Below are positions 52,379-61,236 of a stretch of DNA of 64,000 nt, piece after piece. The stretch covers positions 248,001-312,000 of the forward strand of contig CAWFKW010000001.1 in the NCBI GenBank assembly GCA_963816535.1, written 5' to 3'. Every line of letters begins with the position of its first letter. The stretch's first letter is position 1. Below the pieces are notes generated by a model. That model was given only the letters and a program-made list of their open reading frames with translations, did not search any database and had not been told where the DNA came from. This DNA is from CAWFKW01 sp963816535. Its GTDB lineage: Bacteria; Bacteroidota; Ignavibacteria; Tepidaquicellales; OLB5. The translations under genes were made by a program, and so were the position numbers.

Positions 52379-55036
52379 TTATTTCTTAAGCGATTCTATC
52401 TTCGCCTTTATATCCGGATTATTGGGCGAGAGCCTGTCAATCCGGTAAAGTATATCAAGCGCTTTTTGCTTATCGCCGCGTGCATCGTATATATCGAGCA
52501 AAATCCTGTAAGGATTGTAATACGACTTAATATCGTTGGGATTGCGCTTCATTTCATTTTGCGCGGAGATCTCAACGTCGGCTGAAAGTTCATCAAACTT
52601 ATTCCTGTTCCCGATCTTGTAATATAACGTGGCGGCGTCGTATTCTATCCGGTAATCCATGGGAATCACCTTTCTCGGAAGATTCGATTCCATCTTATCT
52701 AGTACTTCGCCGGCCTTTACGGAATCCTGGTCGTCAAAATAAGCGTGTGCCAAGGTTAGATACTGGGAGCGGTAATTCTGAACTATGTTGGCATGCACCT
52801 GGTCGAAGAATATATCAGGATTGCTGAAACTTCTGAAAAAGTATCCGTCCTGCGGCGTTTTTGATGGCGCTGAAGGAGTTTTCATAAAGTTATCCGACAT
52901 CTTTTCCTTATCGACCCTGAACTGCACCGGTTCCGGTGATTTATACGGGACCACCTTCTTGCCCATACCTTCGTTAACGAGATAATCGTCAAGCCCGATG
53001 CAATTATCTGCGCTAACAGTCGCTGAGAAATAGACCGGCCTTTGCCAGTTATTGGTTTTTACAATGTCATAAATCATCAGGTCCTGAATCTTAATGGCTT
53101 TAACATTTCCATTTGCCACCCATGTATAGGGCATTTTCCATGTTAATTTATCAGGCGTATCTTTGTCTTTTTGCATGTCTGCCGGATATGCATCCGCCGG
53201 CACATTTACGCTGACTAATTTATAATCGCCCCATTGGGTATTTTGCAGCTGGTCGATCTGTAGATCGGTATAGCTGATCGGCACTTTCTTTGAACCATAC
53301 GGCGATTCGTTCTTCATTTCTTTGATATACCAGTTCGTGTTAATAAGGCTAAGGTTAACAACTCTTACGTCTGTCCTTATGCCTTCGACCGCCTGGAGAT
53401 ACCAGAGCGGAAAAGTATCGTTATCGCCGTTTGTGAAAAGGATCGCGTCCTTATCAAGCCCCTGCAGCAAATTGTACGCATAGTCAAAAGGAACGTAATT
53501 ATCATGCCTGTTATTATAATGGAAATTTATCCTTGCCATATTTACCGGCACAAACGCAAATCCAAATAGCAGGAATATCACGCCGGCAGTTTTCATTGCG
53601 GATGAATTTTTGATAGCGTTGCTTATGAGTTCAAGGATTCCCATCACGCCCAGTCCTATCCAGAGCGAAAATACAAAGAAAGCGCCTTCATAAAAATAAT
53701 CCCGTTCCCTGGGCTGCGGGTCCTGCTGCCGCTGGAACAAAGCGGTCAGGACTCCCATAAGGACGAACATCCAGAGGAATGTTAATCCAAGCTTCCAGTC
53801 CTTGCGGAAATGGTAAAACAAACCGAACAATCCGATCAGGAAGGGGATTCCGTAGAATTTGCTCCAGTCAATTCCTTTATCCATCTCGTATCCTGCACGG
53901 CCGATATACTGCCATCCAAGGTACCGGTTGAACATATGGTTTATCTGGTAGCGCCATAAGAAGTCAAAGTCGCTTGTGTAGTTTGTCCATGTCCTTTTGT
54001 GCATCGGTTCCTGCGAATACCTTCTTGGCCAAAACGGAGCCTCGCCGTACTGCTCGCGGCTTAAATACGAAACGAGGGTCGGGATATCTTTGGGGTCGTT
54101 TTCGTTTATAGGCAGGTTATCTACTTTTGCCCTAACTAATACAGAAGTATAAATTGAATAGCCAATGAAAATCAGGAAGACAGATGTGAAAGCCAGCTCC
54201 ATCAGCTTACGGTTCTTATTATACGCCCAAAAAGTTCCGTATAACAATGCCGGAATAACCAGGGCCGCGAAGAAAGTTACTACGCCGCTGTTTTTGGTTT
54301 TGAAAAGGCTAATGCTTCCCCCAAGCCACCCCGGATACCATATCACTATAACCGGGTAAACTAATATAAATGCCGCGCACGTTATGAGCATTGCAATAAG
54401 AAAATTTTTACGGCTGTATTCATATTTTCTAAAATAAAACATCATGCCGCCAACAAGAATTACCTGCACTACAAGCAGGTGAATCCCAAGCGCTAAGCCG
54501 ACAATAAATGCGACCAGCAGCAGATATCTCTCGCTGTATTTTTCATCTGCCTTTTCCCACCAGACCATAAGCAGCCATACGCAAAGGGCTATTAACATAG
54601 TGCCGAATGCATAGACTTCGGCCTCAAGCGCATTGAACCAAAATGAATCGCAGAAAGCGTAAGATAACGCTCCGATGGCGGCAGAACCAAATACCATGAC
54701 AGCATCCCAATTTGACTTAGGAAATCCGCGCCAGTTTCTAATTACCGAAACAATAACCAGATAGATGAACATAACAGTAAGCCCCGAGCTTATTGCCGAT
54801 ACAGAATTGATACGCGAAGCGGCGTTCGAACCGATAGGGAGCATTGTTGCAATTTTTCCTACCAGGGTCCAAAGCGGGGCGCCCGGCGGATGGGGTACGG
54901 ATAGTGTATATGCTGATGCCGCAAATTCACCGCAATCCCAAAATGAGAGGGTTGGCTGTTTTGTATATAAATAAACCGAAGCGGAAATCAGAAATACTAT
55001 GGCTCCTGCAATGTAGTTAATCTTCTTATAATTCAT
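52379..55036 (-). CDS. DUF2723 multi-span membrane protein (O-mannosyltransferase-like)
   Basis: This 885-residue protein has roughly 12 membrane spans in the first 540 residues. Its N-terminus matches DUF2723 (TKQPTLSFWDCGEFAASAYTLSVPHPPGAPLW), with Asp and Glu in FWDCGEF where GT-C enzymes have catalytic acids. A soluble region follows, with a distinctive WYLQAVEGIRTDVRVVNLSLINTNWYIKEM block. The last 100 or so residues look like TPR repeats (DKQKALDILYRIDRLSPNNPDIKAKIESL). The family is common in Bacteroidota and presumed to glycosylate exported proteins or lipids. It lies 95 bp upstream of the YfhO-like gene on the same strand. Upstream, a terminator separates it from the T9SS gene. Confidence 0.88.
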   Translation of the reverse strand: MNYKKINYIAGAIVFLISASVYLYTKQPTLSFWDCGEFAASAYTLSVPHPPGAPLWTLVGKIATMLPIGSNAASRINSVSAISSGLTVMFIYLVIVSVIRNWRGFPKSNWDAVMVFGSAAIGALSYAFCDSFWFNALEAEVYAFGTMLIALCVWLLMVWWEKADEKYSERYLLLVAFIVGLALGIHLLVVQVILVGGMMFYFRKYEYSRKNFLIAMLITCAAFILVYPVIVIWYPGWLGGSISLFKTKNSGVVTFFAALVIPALLYGTFWAYNKNRKLMELAFTSVFLIFIGYSIYTSVLVRAKVDNLPINENDPKDIPTLVSYLSREQYGEAPFWPRRYSQEPMHKRTWTNYTSDFDFLWRYQINHMFNRYLGWQYIGRAGYEMDKGIDWSKFYGIPFLIGLFGLFYHFRKDWKLGLTFLWMFVLMGVLTALFQRQQDPQPRERDYFYEGAFFVFSLWIGLGVMGILELISNAIKNSSAMKTAGVIFLLFGFAFVPVNMARINFHYNNRHDNYVPFDYAYNLLQGLDKDAILFTNGDNDTFPLWYLQAVEGIRTDVRVVNLSLINTNWYIKEMKNESPYGSKKVPISYTDLQIDQLQNTQWGDYKLVSVNVPADAYPADMQKDKDTPDKLTWKMPYTWVANGNVKAIKIQDLMIYDIVKTNNWQRPVYFSATVSADNCIGLDDYLVNEGMGKKVVPYKSPEPVQFRVDKEKMSDNFMKTPSAPSKTPQDGYFFRSFSNPDIFFDQVHANIVQNYRSQYLTLAHAYFDDQDSVKAGEVLDKMESNLPRKVIPMDYRIEYDAATLYYKIGNRNKFDELSADVEISAQNEMKRNPNDIKSYYNPYRILLDIYDARGDKQKALDILYRIDRLSPNNPDIKAKIESLKK

Positions 55037-55162
55037 CCTAAACCTTTAATTTTTGGGAATAACAAATATATTTATAAAGCCTGTGAGTTTCAATGAATTC
55101 CGCAGTATTTGTATGTTTTTGAGGAGAGAATCCGGAAATTTCCTTTATTTTCAACTAAAACA

Positions 55163-55190
55163 AAAGGACGGTCTAAAACCGCCCTTTTTG
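55163..55190 (-). terminator. Terminator downstream of the choice-of-anchor J T9SS gene
   Basis: AAAAGGACGGT pairs with ACCGCCCTTTT (one mismatch) around TCTAA. Read on the minus strand it is followed by TTTTGTTTTAG. Confidence 0.75.
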
Positions 55191-55228
55191 TATATTTTTT
55201 GAAACGCTTTTTAGTCTGATATGAACTG

Positions 55229-56137
55229 TTATTTAGTCAGAACCATCTTCTTTGTTTGCACAAATGCTCCTGCATTAATTCTGTAAAAATACACTCCGCT
55301 TGGCAGATTTGTTGCGTCAAAATCAACCTTGTAACTTCCCGGCTGCATTTGCTGGTCAACGAGCTCTCGTATTCGCTGCCCCAATTCGTTATAGACCACA
55401 ATGGAAACATGTGAGGCTTTAGGCAGGTCAAAATCGATGTTCGTAACCGGGTTAAACGGATTCGGGTAATTTTGCCGTAGAGCATAAACTTTAGGGATGT
55501 TCGAACTTATTGGCTGAATTCCAATAGGATTCCCTACAAAGATATCATCGAGATTTACATAAAATCCGTTAACAGAAGCATCCATGTTATATCTGAAACC
55601 AATCCATATAGTCTGTCCTGCATAAGCATTTAAGCTGTATGAATATCTGTTCCAATGCCCATACACCGAACCTGTATCCCAAAAAATATGTCCAATCTTA
55701 TCTATAAAATCGGGCGGCAATGAATCTACTCCAACCCAAATCTGAAGACTATCAGTATAATTCGGGGTGCCGCCAGTCGCCCAAAATATCAGGCTGTCTC
55801 CGGCTGAAATATCGACTCTTTTTGTTACCAGCCAAGCATCTGAAACGGAAGCTATCCCATTAGTATCCTGGGCCGCGTACCATGTTACTCCACAGGCTTT
55901 TATCCCGGTGTGTGAAGTTTGCAAAGCGCTTTGCAATCCCGGGATACTGTATCCGGTATCTCTAACTAACCAATTCCAATTCGGCAAAATATAGAAACTG
56001 GCGTCGTTCCATACATTCCATCCTTCCGGCAAAGTTGCAGAGTCGCTTGTTTCGAATCCTTCTAAAAGTTTTGTTTGCGAAATAGCTAATTGACTTAGTA
56101 ATATCAAAAATGAAACAGTAAAAATTAATTTTTTCAT
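55229..56137 (-). CDS. T9SS-exported choice-of-anchor J domain protein
   Basis: This 302-residue secreted protein has a signal peptide (MKKLIFTVSFLILLSQLAISQ). A choice-of-anchor J / cleaved-adhesin-like jelly-roll follows (LPEGWNVWNDASFYIL..., SDAWLVTKRVDISAGDSLIFW, GFRYNMDASVNGFYVNLDDIFVG), and a T9SS sorting domain begins YALRQNYPNPFNPVT. The linker is the plain LPKASHVSIVVY type without palindrome. I chose the ATG at 56137 because it has a textbook ribosome site (AAGGGAGG) and starts the signal peptide; a longer frame adds 19 residues. Domains of this kind bind carbohydrate or mediate adhesion in gingipain-associated proteins. It is a single gene with its own terminator. Confidence 0.87.
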   Translation of the reverse strand: MKKLIFTVSFLILLSQLAISQTKLLEGFETSDSATLPEGWNVWNDASFYILPNWNWLVRDTGYSIPGLQSALQTSHTGIKACGVTWYAAQDTNGIASVSDAWLVTKRVDISAGDSLIFWATGGTPNYTDSLQIWVGVDSLPPDFIDKIGHIFWDTGSVYGHWNRYSYSLNAYAGQTIWIGFRYNMDASVNGFYVNLDDIFVGNPIGIQPISSNIPKVYALRQNYPNPFNPVTNIDFDLPKASHVSIVVYNELGQRIRELVDQQMQPGSYKVDFDATNLPSGVYFYRINAGAFVQTKKMVLTK

Positions 56138-56355
56138 TTTTCCTCCCTTAGTTTTGAGAATTTGGATTGAATAAAATATAATAAGTTTATTCAAAAATTA
56201 AAACATAAATAACAGAATTCTAATCAAAGAAGCAGCCTGCATGCTTAGTGGATTAATTGCGAAAAATGAAAGCCGGTTCTTCCACATTTTTAGATTGTAA
56301 GACCATGATTATATTGATAAATTTGCAGATTATAATTAATCACATTTAAAACTTC

Positions 56356-57342
56356 ATGAAAATTATTACGGGCGGCGCGGGATTTATAGGAAGCGCAATC
56401 TGCTGGCGGCTCAACACGCTGGGCATAGACGATATTATAATAGTCGACGAAAGCAGGGAAGGCGAAAAAGGAAAAAATCTGGAGGGCATCAGGTTCAGGG
56501 AATATATTGATAAGGATGATTTTATCAGACAAATAAGGGATAATTCAATTTCTCATAAAGCGGATACTTTGTACCATATGGGGGCTTGCAGCTCGACCAC
56601 CGAAAGCAATATGGAATATCTTAAGGAGAATAATGTTGAATATTCCAAAAGTCTTGCTCTTTGGTGTTTAAAAAATGGCGCAAGGTATATTTATGCATCA
56701 AGCGGCGCAACATACGGCTCAGGCGAGCAGGGTTTTGACGATGACATAAGCGTAATCCCAAAGCTAAAGCCTATAAATAAATACGGACTCTCAAAGCAGA
56801 TGTTCGATATGTGGGTTCTTGAAAATAAGATGGATAAAGAAATTGTCGGATTAAAATACTTCAACGTGTTTGGCCCTAATGAGAACCACAAAGGCGATAT
56901 GCGGAGTATGATAAACAAAACATACGGTCAAATTCTTCGAACGGGAAAACTGCAGCTTTTTAAATCGCTGAAACCCGAATATAAAGATGGTGAACAGAAA
57001 CGTGATTTTATTTACGTAAAAGATGCGGTTGATATGACGATATTCTTCGATAAGACTCTGGGGAAAGGAAAAGATAAGAGCGGTATTTTTAACGTCGGTT
57101 CGGGAACAGCGTCAACATGGATAGAGCTTGCAAACTCTATTTTTGCCGCGCTCGGGAAAGAGCCTGATATTGAATTTATTGATATGCCCGACAGCATAAA
57201 AAACCAGTACCAGTATTTTACGCAGGCAAATATCTCAAAGATTAAATACGCGGGTTATGATTCGAAAATTATGGCGCTTGAGGATTCTGTAAAGGATTAT
57301 GTATTAAAATATCTTGTGCCCGGGAGGTATCTAAGAGCTTAA
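56356..57342 (+). CDS. hldD: ADP-L-glycero-D-manno-heptose-6-epimerase
   Basis: This 328-residue short-chain dehydrogenase-type epimerase has nucleotide-binding GGAGFIG at residues 6-12 and GACSSTTESN, the HldD-specific serine/threonine segment. It also has YASSGATYG, the catalytic YGLSK, and LFKSLKPEYKDGEQKRDFIYVKD, typical of HldD. The reaction converts ADP-D-glycero-D-manno-heptose to the L-form used for lipopolysaccharide core. It fits with the GT9 heptosyltransferase-like gene 9 kb away. It faces the opposite strand to the glycan genes around it and appears monocistronic. Length is close to the family average (about 310-330). Confidence 0.93.
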   Translation: MKIITGGAGFIGSAICWRLNTLGIDDIIIVDESREGEKGKNLEGIRFREYIDKDDFIRQIRDNSISHKADTLYHMGACSSTTESNMEYLKENNVEYSKSLALWCLKNGARYIYASSGATYGSGEQGFDDDISVIPKLKPINKYGLSKQMFDMWVLENKMDKEIVGLKYFNVFGPNENHKGDMRSMINKTYGQILRTGKLQLFKSLKPEYKDGEQKRDFIYVKDAVDMTIFFDKTLGKGKDKSGIFNVGSGTASTWIELANSIFAALGKEPDIEFIDMPDSIKNQYQYFTQANISKIKYAGYDSKIMALEDSVKDYVLKYLVPGRYLRA

Positions 57343-57389
57343 CACTTTGTGTATTTGTTTTTATTTTTGATTTGTGATTTTTGATTTTC

Positions 57390-58127
57390 TTATCTTACCT
57401 GTTCCCATTCATGAGACATGGCTTTGTTTTTGAACATGACTGAAGCGGCATTCCTGGTCCAATCCCAGAATACTCTTATATACCCGAACTTGCGGTATCT
57501 TCTCGGCGATTCATAAATGACCAGCTTGCCCCAAGCTTTAATTTTCCCGTATTTTTTTATTCTTCTGAAAAGGTCAAAATCCTCGCCGGCAGCCATCGAT
57601 TCATTGTACCCCCCAACTTTAAGGAACATGTCTTTCATCAATATGTGGCATTCGCCCCTGCCCATCCCTAAACCGATAAAGTTAAGCGTCCTGACATAAT
57701 TATTGTAGAAGAAATGAAACAGCACATCGGATAACTTCTCTTCATTTGGGAAAACTTTCACTTTGCAGGTCTGCGCGACAATTTTGGGTTCTGTAAATTC
57801 TCTTAACGTTGTTCTGAAGAACAGATCTATATCTTTAATAAGCGTATCGGCGTTCATGATGTAGTAGTATTTGCCCGAGCTGTATTTTATGCCAAGATTC
57901 CTTCCTGCGGCTATGTTCTGTTTACGGCCGGGCTCAGGTATTACAACCACATCGGCAAGTTTAGTTGATATGGCAACCGTCGCATCTGAGCTTCCGCCGT
58001 CTGAAACGATAATTTCAATTTTATATTTTCTCTTAATTTCGGATGTGAACTGGCTCAGCGTTTGTTTAATAAGCTTCTCTTCATTTAACGCAGGAAATAC
58101 AACGCTTATTAATATATCTTCAGGCAA
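57390..58127 (-). CDS. Glycosyltransferase family 2
   Basis: This 245-residue GT-A fold enzyme has the N-terminal core SVVFPALNEEKLIKQTL, IVSDGGSSD, AAGRNLGIKYSSG and YYIMNADTL. The last reads NAD where many GT2 enzymes have DxD, although Asp39 and Asp43 of the SDGGSSD region remain. The acceptor-side GGYNESMAAGEDFDLFRR motif has the ED pair. A C-terminal basic amphipathic tail (RRYRKFGYIRVFWDWTRN) suggests membrane association. The sugar donor cannot be predicted. The start is TTG at 58127. It lies convergent to hldD and upstream of nothing obvious on its strand, so its operon membership is unclear. Confidence 0.85.
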   Translation of the reverse strand: MPEDILISVVFPALNEEKLIKQTLSQFTSEIKRKYKIEIIVSDGGSSDATVAISTKLADVVVIPEPGRKQNIAAGRNLGIKYSSGKYYYIMNADTLIKDIDLFFRTTLREFTEPKIVAQTCKVKVFPNEEKLSDVLFHFFYNNYVRTLNFIGLGMGRGECHILMKDMFLKVGGYNESMAAGEDFDLFRRIKKYGKIKAWGKLVIYESPRRYRKFGYIRVFWDWTRNAASVMFKNKAMSHEWEQVR

Positions 58128-58185
58128 ACCGTATAAGTTTTATTAAGTTTCTAACGGGGAATTAATAATTCTCTTTACAAAACAA

Positions 58186-58214
58186 TAGGAGTGTAAAAAT
58201 TACTTACACTCCTA
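58186..58214 (-). terminator. Terminator of rpmB
   Basis: TAGGAGTGTAA (58186-58196) pairs perfectly with TTACACTCCTA (58204-58214) around a 7-nt loop. On the minus strand TTGTTTTG follows the stem. Confidence 0.82.
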
Positions 58215-58242
58215 CAAAAAGCCCTGCTTTTTTCGAATTACG

Positions 58243-58464
58243 TTACTTATCCATTTCTGAAACCATTGCGGCATAACCTTTTCTTTTTAAGGTGCGAAGC
58301 GCCCTGGTCGAGATCTTAACTGTGATAAACCTGTTTTCTTCAGGAACCCATATCCTCTTGGTCTTTAAGTTAGGAAGCTGTCTCATCTTCGTCCTGTTAT
58401 GCGAATGAGATACATTGTTCCCTACCAGCGGTTTTTTTCCTGTTAACTGACAAACTCTGGCCAT
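58243..58464 (-). CDS. rpmB: 50S ribosomal protein L28
   Basis: A 73-residue basic protein with the L28 pattern: [23 protein letters not shown] at the start, then [20 protein letters not shown] and [13 protein letters not shown]. The N-terminal cysteine is kept, but the paired cysteines of zinc-binding L28 forms are absent. It is a component of the large ribosomal subunit. It follows the zinc-ribbon gene by 37 nt on the same strand, and a perfect stem-loop lies 29 bp after its stop. Length and sequence are entirely typical. Confidence 0.96.
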   Translation of the reverse strand: MARVCQLTGKKPLVGNNVSHSHNRTKMRQLPNLKTKRIWVPEENRFITVKISTRALRTLKRKGYAAMVSEMDK

Positions 58465-58501
58465 TTAATAAATATTATATTAGCTGTTATTAAAAATTAA
58501 A

Positions 58502-58699
58502 TTATAGTTCCGCTAAGCAGTTACCGCAAAGCTTCTGATTTTTTTCCAGGTATTTCCATGTATCTTTAGCTGTTTTAACCGAACTTATGACCTTGGCGTA
58601 CACAGCTTTGGCCGATTTGTTGCATTTCGGGCAGACAATCTCCGCTTCTTTTTTAGCCAATTTAGCGGCCTTATCCGCAAATGTTTGTTGTTTTGCCAT
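58502..58699 (-). CDS. Small zinc-ribbon protein of unknown function
   Basis: This 65-residue basic protein (MAKQQTFADKAAKLAKKEAE) has two CxxC pairs, CPKCNKS at residues 23-26 and CGNC near 58-61, spaced for a single zinc site. The region between is helical and lysine-rich, and the whole resembles small ribosome- or RNA-associated zinc ribbons. It precedes rpmB by 37 nt, so a role linked to translation is plausible but only inferred. I do not recognise a named family. Confidence 0.75.
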   Translation of the reverse strand: MAKQQTFADKAAKLAKKEAEIVCPKCNKSAKAVYAKVISSVKTAKDTWKYLEKNQKLCGNCLAEL

Positions 58700-58813
58700 T
58701 TTTTTACTTTGATTAAGCTACAAACTTACGGCGAATTTTCTTAAAAATAAAGTCCCAATCCGGCGCTGTTTCTTAAAACCGTTAAAACAGTTTACGTTTT
58801 CCATGTCTTAATT

Positions 58814-58878
58814 AGCCCACGGCTTAAGTCGTGGGCTGCAAAAAAAAAGCCGTAATTCAAAAACCACTTTAGTGGTTT
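58814..58878. repeat. Paired palindromes (BIME-like)
   Basis: AGCCCACGGCTTAAGTCGTGGGCT-type hairpin (58814-58837, arms of 12 with one G-T pair) and AAACCACT-TT-AGTGGTTT (58861-58878) lie 23 bp apart, downstream of cytochrome b. Paired unlike palindromes of this kind are typical of RAYT-mobilised elements. Confidence 0.85.
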
Positions 58879-58909
58879 ACTTTACTAATAACTGTTTATA
58901 AATTCGGGT

Positions 58910-60055
58910 CTAATAATTCCCATCTTTTAAATTTGATACTGACTTAATACGCAAATATAGTAAAGCAATCATCACAACAATTGTGAATAGTATTATTCCC
59001 AAAAAGGAAAACCTGTCAATTCCGCCGGTCGCAATGTTACCCGGATATGAAGTTTCAAGCGGGGATATTCCGGAATCAACATATCCCCAGAAGGTCATAG
59101 CAAGTATGTATATAATCGAAATTGCGCCGATAGATTTGACGGCTGAATTGTTCCTTCCGGTTGAGAACTTATCCTCAAGCGCCGGGGCGGCAAACCAGAA
59201 TACAACAATGAAAAAAATGAATAACTGTAAAACAAATTCAGGCAAAAACAAATCTCCTTTGAGCGTCTGATATATCCACATGAAATACCAGTCGGGATGA
59301 ATTCCGCCGGGGGCTCCCGAAGGATTGTTAATGTCGTATGGTTTTCCCAGTCCCTTTGGAAGCAAAACGGAGACCGCGGCTATAATTGCAACTCCGGTTA
59401 GCGCTGAAATCACAATCTTCAGCGAATATGAGTTTCCTTTACGAGGCGGTTCCGGCTCGCCGGCAGAGGCGGCAGCTTTGTTATGACGGACATGGTAAAA
59501 ACATGCGGCCAAAATGAAAAACAGCAATGCCGGCAGCAAATTAGTGTGAATGGCGTACATCCTGCTCAGAGTTTCTCCGCCAAAAAATCCGCCGCCCTTT
59601 AATATTTCCGCTATGAATGTTCCCGCTATTGGGAACCTACCTAATTGGGAGATTCCAATCACGGCGCCGAAATAAGAAAACTCCATCCATGGAAGCGTCT
59701 GCCCGGTAAATGCGAACACCATCAGAACCAAAAACGACGCAATGAGCAAATACCACATCTTCCGGAATGGTTTTCTGAATGACTTCGTATAAAAAACCAT
59801 TAATACAAAAACAACTGAGGTCAATACCAGGGCATTTGCCGACCAAAAGTGTAACGACCTTATGAAAGCTCCGAACTCAACACGGTTATTTATGTATTGG
59901 ATCGATGCGTAAGCGTCTTCAGCGGAAGGCTTATAGTATATGCTTAGCAGCGCGCCCGTTATAACCTGTAAAAGAACGAGAGACAGGCAAATGCCTCCGG
60001 CGTAATACAAAAATTTGCGCGATCTTTCAGGAACGTCTATTTCAGATCCTGTCAA
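58910..60055 (-). CDS. Cytochrome b of a Rieske/cytochrome b complex, lacking heme bH ligands
   Basis: This 381-residue protein has about eight membrane spans. The four-helix core runs from residue 20 to 190, and a subunit IV-like part follows, with the Qo-site motif PDWY at 254-257. Of the four heme-binding histidines, the first of each pair is present: His69 in IRSLHFWSAN and His170 in YAIHTNLLPALL. The second positions, 14 and 15 residues on, are Phe83 and Cys185. A histidine occurs three residues after Cys185 (His188), but none is near Phe83. So heme bL can be ligated and heme bH cannot in the usual way. TTG start overlaps the Rieske stop. I read both sites in the DNA to exclude translation error. 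No cytochrome c1 or f gene is adjacent. Confidence 0.9.
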   Translation of the reverse strand: MTGSEIDVPERSRKFLYYAGGICLSLVLLQVITGALLSIYYKPSAEDAYASIQYINNRVEFGAFIRSLHFWSANALVLTSVVFVLMVFYTKSFRKPFRKMWYLLIASFLVLMVFAFTGQTLPWMEFSYFGAVIGISQLGRFPIAGTFIAEILKGGGFFGGETLSRMYAIHTNLLPALLFFILAACFYHVRHNKAAASAGEPEPPRKGNSYSLKIVISALTGVAIIAAVSVLLPKGLGKPYDINNPSGAPGGIHPDWYFMWIYQTLKGDLFLPEFVLQLFIFFIVVFWFAAPALEDKFSTGRNNSAVKSIGAISIIYILAMTFWGYVDSGISPLETSYPGNIATGGIDRFSFLGIILFTIVVMIALLYLRIKSVSNLKDGNY

Positions 60056-60516
60056 GATTCTTTAGAAACGGTGATCATATTATTTTTCAAAATTACATTA
60101 AATTTCTTAAGCGGCGCTTTCGGAGGGCCCTCAATTACATTCCCGTTCAAATCATACCTGCCTCCGTGACATGCGCAGTATATGTCTTTATTTTCCGATC
60201 TGTACCCTACTGTGCAGTTCAAATGTGTGCAGACTGCGCTGAGAGCGATAAATTCACTATCCGATCTTCTGATAATGATAACTGGCTCGCTTTCGATGTT
60301 CACCAATATTGAACCGCCGGGAAGAACTGCGTCCAACGGCAGACTAATGGTTGTGCCGCTATTTCCGGCCGATCTTTGAAGCGTAGTTATGAAGGGTTTC
60401 TGCGGAGGTATCATAAATTTCACAGCGCTATATAAAAACGGCATTGCAACAGCAATTCCCCAAAGCTTTGAAATGAAATCCCTTCTCGAAATTGCGTTTT
60501 TCTTTCGGCTTTCCAT
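60052..60516 (-). CDS. Rieske [2Fe-2S] iron-sulfur protein
   Basis: A 154-residue protein with a twin-arginine-like start (SRRDFISKLWGIAVAMPFLYS) that serves as anchor, and a Rieske domain. Box I is CTHLNC (Cys96, His98, Cys101) and box II CACHGGRYD (Cys114, Cys116, His117). Cys96, His98, Cys114 and His117 ligate the cluster, and Cys101 with Cys116 form the disulfide. The domain is compact, about 110 residues. It would accept an electron from quinol oxidised at the Qo site of the cytochrome b encoded directly downstream (4-bp overlap), and pass it to an unknown carrier. It begins the two-gene unit, divergent from def. Confidence 0.94.
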   Translation of the reverse strand: MESRKKNAISRRDFISKLWGIAVAMPFLYSAVKFMIPPQKPFITTLQRSAGNSGTTISLPLDAVLPGGSILVNIESEPVIIIRRSDSEFIALSAVCTHLNCTVGYRSENKDIYCACHGGRYDLNGNVIEGPPKAPLKKFNVILKNNMITVSKES

Positions 60517-60644
60517 AAATAATTTTCAAATATATGAACATATTTTGATAAAATCGTGATGTTTAAGCATCAAATAATGTTATAACTAATGAAATTGATT
60601 TTACAACTTAGTTGAAATATCTTTGCTGAAAATAAAATGTTGAA

Positions 60645-61235
60645 TTGAAAACTCTTCCTATATACACATACGGTTTCGAAGTGCTGAGAAAGAAGGCCAG
60701 GAAAATTACAAAGGTGGATGACAAACTGGTCGAACTGGTGCGCAATATGTTCAACACAATGCACAAAGCCAACGGAATAGGTTTGGCGGCGCCGCAAATA
60801 GGACTTGACATAAGCCTGACAGTAGTTGATATTTCCCATATTGAAGGGCAGGAAAAGAACGACCCAATAGTTTTACTTAATCCGAAAATTACCGATAGTT
60901 ACGGAGAGTCTACAATTGAAGAGGGCTGTTTGAGCATTCCGCATATCAGGGAATCTGTCACGAGGCCGGAACAGGTTTATGTTGAATACCAGGACCTGGA
61001 CCTGAATAAAAAATATATTGAGCTGGGTTCATACATATCACGAGTGACGCAGCACGAAATAGACCACCTGAACGGTAAATTATTTATAGACCATCTTTCA
61101 AAAGAAACAAAAAGCAGGATAAGACAGGATCTGAACCATATCAAGAAAGGACTTGTAATGGCAGATTACCTTCTTGCAGACATTTCTAAAAAAGATAAAG
61201 AGATAGACAAAAGAAAAATCCTGGCAAGTGGCTGA
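60645..61235 (+). CDS. def: Peptide deformylase
   Basis: This 196-residue metalloenzyme removes the N-formyl group from nascent proteins. The three motifs are intact: GIGLAAPQ (44-51), EGCLS (93-97) with metal ligand Cys95, and QHEIDH (136-141) with ligands His137 and His141 and catalytic Glu138. The start is TTG, supported by the family-typical N-terminus LPIYTYGFEVLRKKA right after it. It is translationally linked with fmt (1-nt gap), a classical pairing. The C-terminal tail (about 25 lysine-rich residues) is a little longer than in E. coli. Confidence 0.97.
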   Translation: MKTLPIYTYGFEVLRKKARKITKVDDKLVELVRNMFNTMHKANGIGLAAPQIGLDISLTVVDISHIEGQEKNDPIVLLNPKITDSYGESTIEEGCLSIPHIRESVTRPEQVYVEYQDLDLNKKYIELGSYISRVTQHEIDHLNGKLFIDHLSKETKSRIRQDLNHIKKGLVMADYLLADISKKDKEIDKRKILASG

Positions 61236-61236
61236 A

